A DNA stretch of 64,000 bases from Rubrivivax sp. Its GTDB lineage: Bacteria > Pseudomonadota > Gammaproteobacteria > Burkholderiales > Burkholderiaceae_C. How positions within the stretch are numbered: position 1 is the stretch's first letter; every line of letters begins with the position of its first letter. The notes under the pieces are model-generated. The model was given only the letters and a program-made list of their open reading frames with translations. It was not told where the DNA came from and made no database searches. The translations under genes and the position numbers were made by a program. Positions 8,730 through 16,496 of the stretch are shown in pieces. The stretch is taken from NCBI GenBank assembly GCA_016719535.1, contig JADJYX010000026.1, forward strand, positions 62,001 to 126,000. Direction: 5' to 3'.

Positions 8730-10400
8730 TCACATGCCCGCGTAGGTCGGCCCGCCGCCGCCCTCGGGCGTGACCCAGACGATATTCTGCGTCGGGTCCT
8801 TGATGTCGCAGGTCTTGCAGTGCACGCAGTTCTGCGCGTTGATGACGAGCTTGTCCTCGCCGTCCGTGTTGACGAATTCGTACACCCCGGCCGGGCAGTA
8901 GCGGCTCTCGGGGCCGGCGTACCTGGCCAGGTTGATGGCCACCGGCACCGATGCATCCTTGAGGGTCAGGTGCGCGGGCTGGTTTTCTTCGTGGTTGGTG
9001 TTGCTGATGAAGACCGAGCTCAACCGGTCGAAGGTCAGCACGCCGTCGGGCCTGGGGTAGCGGATGCGTTCCACCTGTGCGGCGGCATGCAGGCGGCCGT
9101 GGTCTGGCGCATGGCGGTGCTTCGTCCAGGGCGGGCTCTGGATGCCCAGCCTGGGCAGCAGCCACTGCTCGATGCCGGTCATCACCGCACCCACCGTATT
9201 GCCGTATTTGAACCACTGCTTGAAGTTGCGGCTGGCGTGCAGTTCGGCGTGCAGCCAGCTCTGCTCGAAGGCCTGCGGGTAGGCCACCAGTTCGTCGGCC
9301 CTGCGCCCGGCGGCAATTGCCGCTGCGGCGGCTTCGGCCGCCAGCATGCCGGTCTTGATGGCGGCGTGGCTGCCCTTGATGCGTGAGGCATTCAGCGTGC
9401 CGGCATCGCAGCCCACCAGCGCACCACCCGGGAAGACCAGCTTGGGCAGGCTCAGCAGGCCGCCGGCGGTGATGGCGCGCGCGCCGTAGCCGATGCGCTT
9501 GCCGCCTTCGATGTGGGCGCGGATGGCCGGGTGCGTCTTCCAGCGCTGCATCTCCTCGAACGGGCTGATCCAGGGGTTCTGGTAGTCCAGCCCGGTGACG
9601 AAGCCCAGCGTGACCTTGTTGCCTTCCAGGTGGTAGAGAAAGCCGCCGCCGTAGGTGTTCTCGTCCATCGGCCAGCCGGCGGTGTGCACCACCAGGCCCG
9701 GCCTGGCCTTGTCCGCCGGCACTTCCCACAGCTCCTTGATGCCCAGCGCATAACTCTGCGGGTCACGCCCTTCGTCGAGCCGGTAGCGCGCGATCAGCTG
9801 CTTGCCCAGGTGGCCGCGTGCACCCTCGGCAAAGATCGTATACCTGGCCGTCAGCTCCATGCCGAGCTGGAAGCCCTCGTGCGGCTGGCCGTCCTTGCCC
9901 ACACCCATGTTGCCGGTGGCCACGCCGCGCACCGCACCGGCGTCGTCGTACAGCACTTCGGCGGCGGCAAAGCCGGGAAAGATCTCCACGCCCAGGCCTT
10001 CCGCCTGCTCGCCCAGCCACTTGCACAGTGCACCCAGGCTGATGACGTGGTTGCCCTGGTTGTGCAGGCACGCGGGGATCAGCCAGTGCGGCGTGACCTG
10101 CGCGCTGCCGGCCTCGAGGAACAGCACCTCGTCGCCGGTCACCGGCTGGTTCAGCGGCGCGCCGCGTTCCTTCCAGTCGGGAAAGAGTTCGGTCAGCGCG
10201 CGCGGGTCCATCACCGCGCCGGAGAGGATGTGCGCTCCGGGCTCGGAGCCCTTTTCCAGCACCACCACCGACAGCGCGGCGTCGAGCTGCTTGAGCCGGA
10301 TCGCGGTGGCCAGGCCGCCGGGGCCGGCGCCGACGATGACGACGTCGTAGTCCATGGCCTCGCGCGGGCCGTGCTGGTCGAGGATCTCCTGGGGGGTCAT
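8730..10400 (-). CDS. Electron transfer flavoprotein-ubiquinone oxidoreductase
   Basis: Membrane-associated flavo-iron-sulfur enzyme of 556 residues that passes electrons from ETF, reduced by acyl-CoA dehydrogenases, to ubiquinone. The start is the ATG at 10400 (MTPQEILDQHGPREAMDYDV). FAD-binding GAGPGG is at residues 24-29. The monotopic membrane/quinone segment is typical (GGGFLYHLEGNKVTLGFVTG), and the C-terminal 4Fe-4S ligands are visible in YCPAGVYEF and VHCKTCDIKDP. Its place among acyl-CoA genes fits beta-oxidation. Divergent from an SDR gene across a palindromic site at 10452-10470. Confidence 0.95.
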   Translation of the reverse strand: MTPQEILDQHGPREAMDYDVVIVGAGPGGLATAIRLKQLDAALSVVVLEKGSEPGAHILSGAVMDPRALTELFPDWKERGAPLNQPVTGDEVLFLEAGSAQVTPHWLIPACLHNQGNHVISLGALCKWLGEQAEGLGVEIFPGFAAAEVLYDDAGAVRGVATGNMGVGKDGQPHEGFQLGMELTARYTIFAEGARGHLGKQLIARYRLDEGRDPQSYALGIKELWEVPADKARPGLVVHTAGWPMDENTYGGGFLYHLEGNKVTLGFVTGLDYQNPWISPFEEMQRWKTHPAIRAHIEGGKRIGYGARAITAGGLLSLPKLVFPGGALVGCDAGTLNASRIKGSHAAIKTGMLAAEAAAAAIAAGRRADELVAYPQAFEQSWLHAELHASRNFKQWFKYGNTVGAVMTGIEQWLLPRLGIQSPPWTKHRHAPDHGRLHAAAQVERIRYPRPDGVLTFDRLSSVFISNTNHEENQPAHLTLKDASVPVAINLARYAGPESRYCPAGVYEFVNTDGEDKLVINAQNCVHCKTCDIKDPTQNIVWVTPEGGGGPTYAGM

Positions 10401-10451
10401 GCGCTTGCTCTCCAACGGGTGCCGCCACATTCTAAGCTGCAGCGCACAAAA

Positions 10452-10470
10452 AAAGCACGATCGTTCTTTT
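10452..10470. promoter_or_regulatory. Palindromic operator-like site between ETF-QO and SDR genes
   Basis: AAAGCACGATCGTTCTTTT is centred on a perfect ACGATCGT core (10457-10464), the type of site bound by TetR-family regulators. Its left arm AAGCACGAT recurs in inverse orientation at 10500-10508 (ATCGTGCTT), so the pair flanks the control region of both divergent genes. The regulator is not in the window. The role is inferred from position and symmetry. Confidence 0.5.
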
Positions 10471-10544
10471 CTACGCAAAGGCGGCCGGACGCGCGTGCTA
10501 TCGTGCTTCGAGCGATTGTGCAGACCCTTCGACGGAGTTCAGCT

Positions 10545-11327
10545 TTGGCCTATCAGATCGATCTTTCCGGCCGCGTGGCGATGGTGACGGGCGCCTCCAG
10601 CGGCCTGGGCGAGCAGTTTGCGCGCGCGCTCAGCAATGCCGGCGCGGCCGTGGTGCTGGCGGCCCGGCGCCTGGAACGGCTGAAGACGCTGCGCGCCGAA
10701 CTCGAGGCCGCTGGCGGCGACGCCCATGTGGTCGAACTCGACGTCACCGACCCGGCCAGCATCCGCTCCGCGGTGGCGCATGCCGAGACCGAGATGGGCA
10801 CCATCGACATCCTGGTCAACAACTCCGGCGTCAGCACGACGCAGAAGCTGGTCGACGTCACGCCCGACGACTACGACTATGTGATGGACGTGAATACGCG
10901 CGGCGCCTTCTTCGTCGCGCAGGAGGTCGGCAAGCGCATGATCGCGCGCAGCCGGGGGGCGGCGCCGGGCACCTTCATCGGCGGGCGCATCGTCAACGTC
11001 GCCTCGATGGCGGGTTTGCGGCCGCTGTCGCAGATCGGCGTCTATGCGATGAGCAAGGCCGCGGTGGTGCACATGACGCGCGCAATGGCGCTGGAGTGGG
11101 GGCGCTTCGGCATCAACGTCAATGCCATGTGCCCGGGCTATATCGACACCGAGATCAACCACCACCACTGGCAGACCGAAGCCGGGCAGAAGCTGATCAG
11201 CATGCTGCCGCGCAAGCGCGTGGGCCAGCCGCAGGACCTGGACGCCGTCCTGCTGATGCTGTGCGCCAGTCAAAGCCACTTCGTCAACGGCGCCGTCATC
11301 GCGGCCGACGACGGCTTCGGCATCTGA
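10545..11327 (+). CDS. Short-chain dehydrogenase/reductase (SDR) family protein
   Basis: 260 residues with a classical SDR fold: cofactor loop TGASSGLGEQFARAL near residues 15-30, NAG-equivalent VNNSGVSTT, active-site Ser in VNVASMAGLRP and the catalytic YxxxK in YAMSKAAV. The start is taken as TTG at 10545 because GGAG lies at 10534-10537 with good spacing and the protein then begins AYQIDLSGRVAMVTGASSG, matching family starts; GTG codons at 10503 and 10518 are alternatives. It is probably a 3-hydroxyacyl-CoA or related alcohol dehydrogenase, given its neighbours, though the substrate is unproven. Confidence 0.9.
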   Translation: MAYQIDLSGRVAMVTGASSGLGEQFARALSNAGAAVVLAARRLERLKTLRAELEAAGGDAHVVELDVTDPASIRSAVAHAETEMGTIDILVNNSGVSTTQKLVDVTPDDYDYVMDVNTRGAFFVAQEVGKRMIARSRGAAPGTFIGGRIVNVASMAGLRPLSQIGVYAMSKAAVVHMTRAMALEWGRFGINVNAMCPGYIDTEINHHHWQTEAGQKLISMLPRKRVGQPQDLDAVLLMLCASQSHFVNGAVIAADDGFGI

Positions 11328-11340
11328 GCGCGCGCCACCG

Positions 11341-11991
11341 ATGCGCAGCCTGACGCCGCTGGAGGCACGCGTGCTGGGCGTGCTGGTGGAGAAGCAGGCC
11401 ACCGTGCCGGACACCTATCCGCTGTCGCTCAACGCCCTCGTTGCCGGCTGCAACCAGAAGACCGCCCGCCACCCGGTGATCGAAGCCACCGAGGCCGAGG
11501 TGCTGACCGCCATCGACGGGCTGAAGGCCTTGTCGCTGGTGTTCGAGGGTTCTGGCGCCCGCGTCGTGCGCTACGAGCACAACATGGGCCGCGCGATGGG
11601 GGTGCCCGGGCAGGCGGTGGCGCTGCTGGCGGTGCTGATGCTGCGCGGCCCGCAGACAGCGGCCGAGTTGCGCCTGAACTGCGAACGGCTGCACCGCTTT
11701 GCCGACATCTCGTCGGTCGAAGGCTTTCTGGACGAACTTGCCGCCAAGGACCCGCCGCGCGCGCTCAGGCTCGCCCGTGCGGCCGGTGCCCGCGAGGCCC
11801 GCTGGGCGCACCTGCTGTGCGGCGAGGTCGCCGAGGGGCCGGCCGCATCGCCGGCGGCCGGCGGCGATGGCGTGGCGCTGGGCGAGCTGGCGGCGCTCAA
11901 GGCCGAGCTGTCGCGTCAGTCGGCGCAACTCGAACGGCTCGAGGCCCTGGTGCGCCGCATGGCCGGCGATCTGGGCATCGACAACCCCTGA
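11341..11991 (+). CDS. yceH: YceH/UPF0502 (DUF480) winged-helix protein
   Basis: 216 residues. The opening LTPLEARVLGVLVEKQATVPDTYPLS, with SLNALVAGCNQKTARHP, is diagnostic of the DUF480 family, which folds as two tandem winged helices. A second helix-turn-helix-like unit follows (AVALLAVLMLRGPQTAAELR). The C-terminal 40 residues form a predicted coiled coil (LAALKAELSRQSAQLERLEALVRRMAGDLG). The function in bacteria is poorly defined. It begins 13 bases after the SDR stop and is probably cotranscribed with it and the thioesterase. Confidence 0.92.
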   Translation: MRSLTPLEARVLGVLVEKQATVPDTYPLSLNALVAGCNQKTARHPVIEATEAEVLTAIDGLKALSLVFEGSGARVVRYEHNMGRAMGVPGQAVALLAVLMLRGPQTAAELRLNCERLHRFADISSVEGFLDELAAKDPPRALRLARAAGAREARWAHLLCGEVAEGPAASPAAGGDGVALGELAALKAELSRQSAQLERLEALVRRMAGDLGIDNP

Positions 11992-12014
11992 ACAACAACA
12001 CCCTTGCGACTGCC

Positions 12015-12434
12015 ATGCGATTGACGCTGCCCGCCGAGAAGAAGCTCGTCCACGAGATGATCATCCCCGTGCGCTGGGGCGACATGGACGCGATGGGTCA
12101 TGTCAACAATACCGTCTACTTCCGCTATTTCGAAATCGTGCGGCTGGACTGGCTGTTCAAGGTCGGCGCCTCGACCGACGCCGGCGGCAGTGGCCCCATC
12201 ATCGTCAATGCCTTCTGCAATTTCGTGCGCCAGCTCGAATTTCCGGGCGATGTGCTGGCCCGCCATTACGTGGCCAACCCGGGCCGCAGCAGCTTCGACA
12301 CCTTCATCACGCTCGAGCGCACCGACGAGCCGGGCGTGATCTATGCCGAAGGCGGCGCCAAGACGGTCTGGACCGACTACCAGGCCAGGCGTTCGGCGCC
12401 CCTGCCCGACTGGCTGCGCGCGCTCGTCGGCTGA
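12015..12434 (+). CDS. Acyl-CoA thioesterase, 4-hydroxybenzoyl-CoA thioesterase family (hotdog fold)
   Basis: 139 residues. The hotdog signature is RWGDMDAMGHVNNTVYFRYFE near residues 20-40, including the catalytic Asp of the 4HBT branch. The start ATG at 12015 follows the yceH stop by 23 bases. It is expected to hydrolyse a short- or medium-chain acyl-CoA to the free acid, in keeping with the surrounding CoA-thioester genes. Convergent with the LuxR-type regulator, 5 bases apart. Confidence 0.9.
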   Translation: MRLTLPAEKKLVHEMIIPVRWGDMDAMGHVNNTVYFRYFEIVRLDWLFKVGASTDAGGSGPIIVNAFCNFVRQLEFPGDVLARHYVANPGRSSFDTFITLERTDEPGVIYAEGGAKTVWTDYQARRSAPLPDWLRALVG

Positions 12435-12439
12435 CGGTT

Positions 12440-13006
12440 TCAGGCCGACAGCAGCCGGTTGACCAGCTCGGCCGTCGTCGACGCGCCGAGCTTTCGCATC
12501 AGCCGCGCGCGGTAGACATCGACGGTGCGCGGGCTGATGGCCAGCTGGCGCCCGATCTGCTTGCTGGTCGCACCCTCGATGAGCAGGGCGGCGATCTCGC
12601 GCTCGCGCGGCGTGAAGGCCACCTTCAGCACGCGCCGCGACGACAGGTCCTCGAAGGCCCAGATGCCGGCGGCATGCGGCTGCCTCGGGTCGAGCGCGCG
12701 GCCCGATACATGGCACCAGAAGAGCTCACCCGCCGGCGCGCCGCCGACGCGCTTCATCACGCGCTCGTCGGCATAACGCCCCTGCTCGTTCAGCTGCGCG
12801 ACGATGCGCTCACCGGTGCGCGCAAATTCGTCGGCGGTGGGGTAGAGCACCTCGAAGGACCGGCCGACGATCTGCTCGCGCGTGGCGCCGAAGATCGCCA
12901 GCAGTTCGCGGTTGCAGTCGATCATCAGCCGGTGGCGCGACAGCACCAGCCCGACCGGCGCCTGGTCGAAGGCGATGCGGTAGTCCAGGGGCGGCGTCTC
13001 GTTCAT
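12440..13006 (-). CDS. PAS domain LuxR-type transcriptional regulator
   Basis: 188 residues. The N-terminal two thirds is a PAS sensor domain (IAFDQAPVGLVLSRHRLMID ... NRELLAIFGATREQIVGRSF), and residues about 125-188 form a GerE/LuxR helix-turn-helix (LTPREREIAALLIEGATSKQ-type start, here FTPREREIAALL, then IGRQLAISPRTVDVYRARLM). There is no receiver domain, so it may sense a ligand or redox state directly. It is divergent from the CoA-transferase genes, and the shared region 13007-13144 contains a TACGTA palindrome, so it is the likely regulator of that operon. Confidence 0.92.
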   Translation of the reverse strand: MNETPPLDYRIAFDQAPVGLVLSRHRLMIDCNRELLAIFGATREQIVGRSFEVLYPTADEFARTGERIVAQLNEQGRYADERVMKRVGGAPAGELFWCHVSGRALDPRQPHAAGIWAFEDLSSRRVLKVAFTPREREIAALLIEGATSKQIGRQLAISPRTVDVYRARLMRKLGASTTAELVNRLLSA

Positions 13007-13077
13007 CGGCGCGGGGGCAGCTGCGGCATTCTACGGAGCCGCCCGCAGCGGCCTGCGGGCCCCGCCTTAGTGAAATC

Positions 13078-13083
13078 TACGTA
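13078..13083. promoter_or_regulatory. TACGTA palindrome in the regulator / CoA-transferase divergent region
   Basis: CTACGTAAG lies 62 bases before the CoA-transferase start and 72 before the divergent regulator start. TACGTA cores are found in sites of FixJ/NarL-type proteins, the same helix-turn-helix class as the neighbouring regulator. A six-base palindrome is weak evidence on its own. Confidence 0.3.
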
Positions 13084-13144
13084 AGGCCGGCGGGGCCGTT
13101 CCGGTAGTAGCCTTCCGCCCTCGAACTTCGCGGAGCCTCCTGTC

Positions 13145-13855
13145 ATGAACAAGATCTACCCGAGCGCCGCAGCGGCGCTCTCGGGCATCGTCCGCGACGG
13201 CCAGTTGCTGGCCGTCGGCGGCTTCGGCCTGTGCGGCATCCCCGAGGCGCTGATCGCGGCGCTGCGCGATACCGGTGTCAAGAACCTGACCGTCGTTTCC
13301 AACAACGCCGGCGTCGATGGCTTCGGCCTCGGCCAGCTGCTGCAAACGCGGCAGATCAAGAAGATGATCTCCAGCTACGTCGGCGAGAACAAGGAGTTCG
13401 AGCGCCAGTATCTGGCCGGCGAACTGGCGCTGGAATTCACCCCGCAGGGCACGCTGGCGGAGAAGCTGCGTGCCGGTGGCGCCGGCATCCCGGCCTTCTT
13501 CACGCGCACCGGCGTCGGCACGCTGGTGGCCGAGGGCAAGGAAACGCGCGAATTCGACGGCAAGACCTACGTGATGGAGCACGCGCTGCTGCCCGAGGTC
13601 TCGCTGGCCAAGGCCTGGAAGGCCGACCGCAGCGGCAACCTGATCTTCCGTCGCACGGCGCGCAACTTCAATCCGGCGGTGATCATGGCCGGCAAGATCA
13701 GCGTGGTGGAGGTCGAGGAGATCGTCGACACCGGCAGCTTCGACCCCGATGCCGTGCACTTGCCCGGCATCTATGTGCACCGCCTGGTGCTCAACGCCAC
13801 GCCCGAGAAGCGCATCGAGAAACGCACCACCAAGCAGAACCCGAAGGGAGCCTGA
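13145..13855 (+). CDS. scoA: 3-oxoacid CoA-transferase subunit A
   Basis: 236 residues, family I CoA-transferase alpha subunit. Glycine-rich CoA site VGGFGLCGIPEALIAAL near residues 25-45, then the family segments SNNAGVDGFGLGQLL and GAGIPAFFTRTGVGTLVAEG. With subunit B it moves CoA between succinyl-CoA and acetoacetate (or another 3-oxoacid), feeding ketone bodies into acetyl-CoA. A ribosome-binding site (CGGAGCC) precedes the ATG. Subunit B follows after 2 bases. The symbol follows the succinyl-CoA:3-oxoacid family; atoD-type use is possible. Confidence 0.93.
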   Translation: MNKIYPSAAAALSGIVRDGQLLAVGGFGLCGIPEALIAALRDTGVKNLTVVSNNAGVDGFGLGQLLQTRQIKKMISSYVGENKEFERQYLAGELALEFTPQGTLAEKLRAGGAGIPAFFTRTGVGTLVAEGKETREFDGKTYVMEHALLPEVSLAKAWKADRSGNLIFRRTARNFNPAVIMAGKISVVEVEEIVDTGSFDPDAVHLPGIYVHRLVLNATPEKRIEKRTTKQNPKGA

Positions 13856-13857
13856 AG

Positions 13858-14496
13858 ATGGCCTGGACGCACGATCAGATGGCGGCACGTGCCGCCAAGG
13901 AGCTGCAGGACGGCTTCTACGTCAACCTGGGCATCGGCCTGCCGACGCTGGTGGCCAATTTCGTCGACCCGTCGATCGAGGTCTGGCTGCAGAGCGAGAA
14001 CGGCATGCTGGGCATCGGCGCCTTCCCCGACGAGAGCGAGGTCGACGCCGACCTCATCAATGCCGGCAAGCAGACCGTGACCACGCTGCCCGGCAGCAGC
14101 ATCTTCGGCAGCCACGACAGCTTTGCGATGATCCGCGGCGGCAAGATCAACCTGTCGATCCTGGGCGCGATGCAGGTCAGCGAGAAAGGCGACCTGGCCA
14201 ACTGGATGATCCCCGGCAAGATGGTCAAGGGCATGGGCGGCGCCATGGACCTGGTGGGCGGCGTGAAGAGCGTCGTCGTGCTGATGGAGCACGTGGCCAA
14301 GAAGAAGGATGGCGGCTTCGATCTCAAGATCCTGCCGCAGTGCACGCTGCCGCTGACCGGCGTGGGCGTGGTCGACCGCATCATCACCGACCTGTGCGTG
14401 CTGGACGTGACGCCGCACGGCCTGAAGGTGGTCGAGCTGGCCCCGGGCGTGACGCGCGACGAGGTGCAGTCCAAGACCGGCGTGACGCTGGCCTGA
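13858..14496 (+). CDS. scoB: 3-oxoacid CoA-transferase subunit B
   Basis: 212 residues, beta subunit carrying the catalytic glutamate in the SENG motif (VWLQSENGMLGIGAFP near residue 45). Other family marks: GIGLPTLVANF, GAMQVSEKGDLANWMIPGK and GGAMDLVGGVKSVVVLMEH. The ATG at 13858 is preceded by a GGGAG site that sits inside the end of scoA, so the subunits should be made in equal amounts. The gene ends 7 bases before the convergent hydrolase gene. Confidence 0.94.
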   Translation: MAWTHDQMAARAAKELQDGFYVNLGIGLPTLVANFVDPSIEVWLQSENGMLGIGAFPDESEVDADLINAGKQTVTTLPGSSIFGSHDSFAMIRGGKINLSILGAMQVSEKGDLANWMIPGKMVKGMGGAMDLVGGVKSVVVLMEHVAKKKDGGFDLKILPQCTLPLTGVGVVDRIITDLCVLDVTPHGLKVVELAPGVTRDEVQSKTGVTLA

Positions 14497-14503
14497 GGCT
14501 TGT

Positions 14504-15244
14504 TCAGGGGGCGGCGTCGAGCAGATGCCGCAGCAGTTCCTGCGGGGCACTGACCATCGGGCAGTGCCCCGTCTTCATCTCGACGACCCGAAAGCCCGGC
14601 ATCTGCCGCACCCGCTGGCGCATGGCGTCGATCGTCGGATAGGCGGGCGCGGTGCAGTCGATGAAGGTGCGTGGCAGGCGTGCCAGGCGATCGCCGTCGA
14701 AATGCAGCGCTTGCCGGTAGGCGCCGAAGGGGTGCAGCACCTGGCGGCGCAGCAGCCAGTCGCGGTCGTTACCGGACAGGCCGAAGTCGCCGGGATCGGG
14801 CGGGGGCAGGGCGTTGTCGTGGGCGGCCGCGGCCGCACGGCGCGCGGCAACGATCTCGGGCGCATGGGCGTCGCCCCAGCCTTCGCCGGGCAGGGGCACC
14901 ATCGCGTCGACGTAGACCAGGGCGCGCACGGAGTCGGGGTCGGTGGCCAGCAACCGGTCGGCGGCACCGGTGATGACCATGCCGCCATAGCTGTGGCCGA
15001 CGAGCACGATGTCGCGCAGTTCCTCGGCCCGCACCAGGCCGGTCACATCGGCGATGTGGGCATGCAGGTCGATCCCGGGATGCCGCAGGTGGGCGCGCTC
15101 GCCGTCTCCGGTCAAGGTCACCGCATGGACCTCATGGCCGGCGTGGCGCAGGGCGCCGACGATGCGGCGCCAGATCCATGCGCCGCCCCAGGCGCCGTGG
15201 ACGAGGACGAAGGGCTTGGCCGCAGGCAGGCTGTTCGACGACAT
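14504..15244 (-). CDS. Alpha/beta hydrolase (esterase/hydroxynitrile-lyase-like)
   Basis: 246 residues. Oxyanion region FVLVHGAWGGAWIWRR near residue 15, nucleophile elbow VGHSYGGMVI (Ser near residue 83), acid region and the C-terminal histidine in MKTGHCPMVSAPQELL. The HGAWGG start and lack of a signal peptide place it with cytoplasmic plant-SABP2-like esterases common in proteobacteria. Substrate unknown. The upstream region is an unusually AT-rich island shared with the divergent hypothetical gene. Confidence 0.88.
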   Translation of the reverse strand: MSSNSLPAAKPFVLVHGAWGGAWIWRRIVGALRHAGHEVHAVTLTGDGERAHLRHPGIDLHAHIADVTGLVRAEELRDIVLVGHSYGGMVITGAADRLLATDPDSVRALVYVDAMVPLPGEGWGDAHAPEIVAARRAAAAAHDNALPPPDPGDFGLSGNDRDWLLRRQVLHPFGAYRQALHFDGDRLARLPRTFIDCTAPAYPTIDAMRQRVRQMPGFRVVEMKTGHCPMVSAPQELLRHLLDAAP

Positions 15245-15276
15245 GGGGCGGATGGTAGTGGCTGGTCACGAGGATC

Positions 15277-15316
15277 ATGCACGATCATTAGTTGACATAA
15301 TATACATCGTGCGCAT
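15277..15316. promoter_or_regulatory. Inverted repeat around a sigma70-like -35 element
   Basis: GCACGAT (15279-15285) and ATCGTGC (15306-15312) are perfect 7-base arms separated by 20 bases that contain TTGACA. A dyad over the -35 element suggests repressor control. The half-site GCACGATC also occurs in the operator-like site at 10452-10470, which may mean a shared regulator. No regulator gene is adjacent. Confidence 0.45.
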
Positions 15317-15321
15317 TTTAT
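15292..15321 (+). promoter_or_regulatory. Sigma70-like promoter for the secreted hypothetical gene
   Basis: A perfect TTGACA (15292-15297) is followed after 18 bases by TTTTAT (15316-15321; 4 of 6 bases of TATAAT) in a stretch far richer in A and T than the rest of the window. It points to the gene starting at 15500, leaving a long leader of about 170 bases. The leader holds no clear riboswitch. Confidence 0.5.
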
Positions 15322-15499
15322 ATCGCTGTCAAATGCCGGCGACACCGCTGTCGGGCGACCTGACACGCCTCAGCAGGCGACGCAGCCGTCCGGCCTCCGA
15401 ACCCTTCGCCGACCCTTGATGCACAGGCCGTTCCCGGCGCGGGCGCGCGCCTTGCTTCGTGATGCTTCCTCAGCAGACGTGACGGAACGAATCGACGCC

Positions 15500-16141
15500 A
15501 TGAAGCCCCACGCCCTTGGGATCGCCGCGCTGACGTTGGGCATGGCCTTCGGCGGTGCGGCTCCGGTGCGGGCCGCGCCGGCCACGTCCGACGACCTGGC
15601 AGGCCCGGTCGCAGGCGCCGTCGCAGGGCCGACCGCCGGCCCGGCGCCCGCGATGGGTCTGGCCGTGCCGGCCAATGCCGGCATCGAACAGTCGCGGACC
15701 ATCGAGTTGCTGCTGCAAATGCAGGTTCAAGCCGATACCCGGCGCGACGCAGGGCGTCAACTGCCGACCGGTGAAACGACGCGCCGCGGGTCTGCGCCCG
15801 CGCCCGTGCGGGTGGCGGATCCGGCCGCCCCGGCAACGCCGCATCCCTTGCTGGAATTGAAGGAGAGTCTGCTGGGCAGCGGATCCGGCGCGGGTTCAGC
15901 GCTGGCTGGCGGCCCGGCCGCCGAAGGCCGCGTCGACCGGCAAGCGGCCACGCCGTCCGCCCTGTCGCCTGCCGGCCCGGAAACCCGCATGGCGCCTGCC
16001 GAGAGCCGTTCGAGCCTGCTGTCGCACCCGGTGATCCGGTTCATTCGCGAGAACCGGGGCCTGACCATCGCGGCCAGCCTGGGTGTTCTGGTCGCGGTCT
16101 GGCTGGGGGCCAATTTCCGCGGTCGCGCCCATCGGCGCTGA
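15500..16141 (+). CDS. Hypothetical exported protein with C-terminal membrane anchor
   Basis: 213 residues from the ATG at 15500; I recognise no family. A signal peptide (MKPHALGIAALTLGMAFGGA, cleavage near APVRAAPA) is followed by about 140 residues of low-complexity Ala/Pro/Gly-rich sequence with a short predicted helix (IEQSRTIELLLQMQVQADTR), then a single C-terminal transmembrane segment (LTIAASLGVLVAVWLGANF) and a basic tail. A likely topology is a periplasmic linker held in the inner membrane. A start at 15416 is possible but would bury the signal peptide. Confidence 0.6.
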   Translation: MKPHALGIAALTLGMAFGGAAPVRAAPATSDDLAGPVAGAVAGPTAGPAPAMGLAVPANAGIEQSRTIELLLQMQVQADTRRDAGRQLPTGETTRRGSAPAPVRVADPAAPATPHPLLELKESLLGSGSGAGSALAGGPAAEGRVDRQAATPSALSPAGPETRMAPAESRSSLLSHPVIRFIRENRGLTIAASLGVLVAVWLGANFRGRAHRR

Positions 16142-16153
16142 GTCTGCAGCGCT

Positions 16154-16357
16154 TCAGTTCGCTTCGATGCCGTCGTCGGCATCGGGCTCCGACATCTCGT
16201 GACCCGCCGGCTGGCCCAGCGACTGCTGCCGATCCAGCGGTCGGCACAGATGGCGGTTGAGCCGACCCAGCCGTTCCGAGCTCTCGATGGCCGCGAGCAC
16301 GACCTCGGGCTGCACCATGAGCATGAACGGGTTGCGAACCTGTGACTGCTGAGCCAT
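16154..16357 (-). CDS. Small conserved-looking hypothetical protein (67 aa)
   Basis: The ATG at 16357 has a strong ribosome-binding site (AGGAG, 7 bases upstream, at 16365-16369), which makes this short gene credible. The protein starts MAQQSQVRNPFMLMVQPEVV and continues with LAAIESSERLGRLNRHLCRP, then an acidic tail. I recall similar RNPF...PEVVLAAIE small proteins in other Burkholderiales but cannot verify this. No signal peptide or membrane segment. Role unknown. Confidence 0.6.
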   Translation of the reverse strand: MAQQSQVRNPFMLMVQPEVVLAAIESSERLGRLNRHLCRPLDRQQSLGQPAGHEMSEPDADDGIEAN

Positions 16358-16496
16358 GTCGTTACTCCTGATGCCAGGATGACCCTGGACAGGTCCGGAA
16401 TGTAGTGACCTCGCTCCCGCCTTGAACAGTCGGGCGCGGCCCAGAGTCCGTGTCGGATGATTTCCGACACGAAGACGGCGGCCATCCGGCCCCGCG

